From Alicyclobacillus shizuokensis NBRC 103103 (lineage in GTDB: Bacteria; Bacillota; Bacilli; Alicyclobacillales; Alicyclobacillaceae), in assembly GCF_001552255.1 (NCBI RefSeq), contig NZ_BCQV01000002.1, positions 1 through 64,000 of the forward strand: a stretch of 64,000 nucleotides of DNA, read 5' to 3'. The notes beneath the pieces were generated by a model. It ran no database searches. It saw only the letters and a list, made by a program, of their open reading frames with translations, and was not told where the DNA came from. The translations under genes and the position numbers were made by a program. Within the stretch, counting starts at the first letter, position 1. Every line of letters begins with the position of its first letter. This document shows, one piece after another, positions 63,554 to 64,000 of the stretch.

Positions 63554-64000
63554 GGGGCACCCAGCTCCCTTCCTTGACCTGGTCTATCATGTCCATGAAC
63601 TCGTCAAACAGGTAATCCGAATCGTCCGGTCCGGGACGCGCCTCGGGATGATACTGGACACAGAACACCGGGTGTTTGCGGTGCGCCAATCCCTCCACCG
63701 TACCGTCGTTGCGGTTGATGTGCGTCAGCACCAAATCGGTTCCCGGCAGGGTATCCGGGTCAACCATGTAGCCGTGGTTCTGGGAAGTGATGGTGATGCG
63801 GCCGGTGCGCAGGTCCTGCACCGGATGATTGAGACCCCGGTGGCCAAAACGCATCTTTGTGGTTCCCGCGCCGCTCGCCAGGGCAATCAGCTGGTGCCCG
63901 AGGCAAACACCGAAGATGGGCACGCGGCCTATCAACTGACGAACGGTCTCCACCGCGTAGGGAGCGTGCAGCGGATTGCCGGGGCCGTTGCTCAACATCA
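63537..64000 (-). CDS. carA: carbamoyl-phosphate synthase small subunit, C-terminal part (runs off the window)
   Basis: The last 154 codons or so of the glutaminase subunit. Class I glutamine amidotransferase motifs are complete: catalytic Cys in FGVCLGHQ, and His and Glu in [16 protein letters not shown] precedes them. The N-terminal half lies beyond base 64000. Overlap with carB (17 nt) implies coupled translation to keep subunits equal. Confidence 0.97.
   Translation of the reverse strand, partial: MLSNGPGNPLHAPYAVETVRQLIGRVPIFGVCLGHQLIALASGAGTTKMRFGHRGLNHPVQDLRTGRITITSQNHGYMVDPDTLPGTDLVLTHINRNDGTVEGLAHRKHPVFCVQYHPEARPGPDDSDYLFDEFMDMIDQVKEGSWVPRAEAH

Noticed and set aside
61184-63577. A 797-codon + strand frame antisense to carB.
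   Set aside because: His/Arg/Gln-rich with no domains; typical antisense frame produced by high-GC coding sequence.

Overview
The window looks like chromosome from a high-GC, endospore-forming Firmicute, most likely an Alicyclobacillus relative. The evidence is the Bacillus-type gene order, an alpha/beta-type SASP, a 26-residue SpoVM, FapR/PlsX lipid control, RemA, RqcH and PrkC/Stp, combined with high GC and a sulfolipid locus (SQDG has been reported from Alicyclobacillus acidocaldarius). The assignment rests on gene content only. Almost all genes lie on the minus strand. Starts are often GTG or TTG behind G-rich Shine-Dalgarno (SD) sequences, and stop/start overlaps are common.

Layout read along the minus strand from 64000 down: end of the pyrimidine operon (carA 3' part, carB, pyrF, pyrE; pyrK and pyrD are not between carB and pyrF). 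Then a mixed-strand section: a stand-alone Rieske protein and a glutamate dehydrogenase (+), a DUF2254 membrane protein (-) whose 3' end overlaps rqcH (+), a YloB-like Ca2+-ATPase (-) and an EmrA/EmrB-like efflux pair (+). Then the long block yicC-remA-gmk-rpoZ-coaBC-priA-def-fmt-rsmB-rlmN-stp-prkC-rsgA-rpe-spoVM. rpmB (+) is divergent from yloU-fakA, which are followed by recG and a SASP gene.

The 24-28 kb section is accessory: psd, a predicted 40-aa ORF, an IS-end/MITE-like remnant, sqdB-sqdX for sulfoquinovosyl diacylglycerol, and a structured-RNA region in front of rsmD (ylbH). Then come rsmD-coaD, a patatin-like gene, yceD-rpmF, the type II fatty-acid operon fapR-plsX-fabH-fabD-fabG-acpP-fabF, and the SRP/chromosome/RNA-processing run rnc-smc-ftsY-ylxM-ffh-rpsP-khpA-ylqD-rimM-trmD. 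The left end has tRNA-Arg(ACG), an unidentified ORF, an RluA-family pseudouridine synthase, two hotdog thioesterases, an M23 peptidase, a class-3-like asparaginase and the start of a membrane protein.

Functionally the window joins membrane lipid synthesis and its control (fap/fab/pls, fakA, psd, sqd) with translation quality control and rRNA/tRNA modification (rlmN, rsmB, rsmD, trmD, rimM, rqcH, fmt/def) and Ser/Thr phospho-signalling (prkC/stp). I see no phage, CRISPR or defence island and no clearly new multi-gene system. The least explained items are the structured RNA region at 24.35-24.55 kb, the 40-aa ORF after psd, the orphan Rieske gene and the hypothetical ORF at 4.7-5.1 kb.
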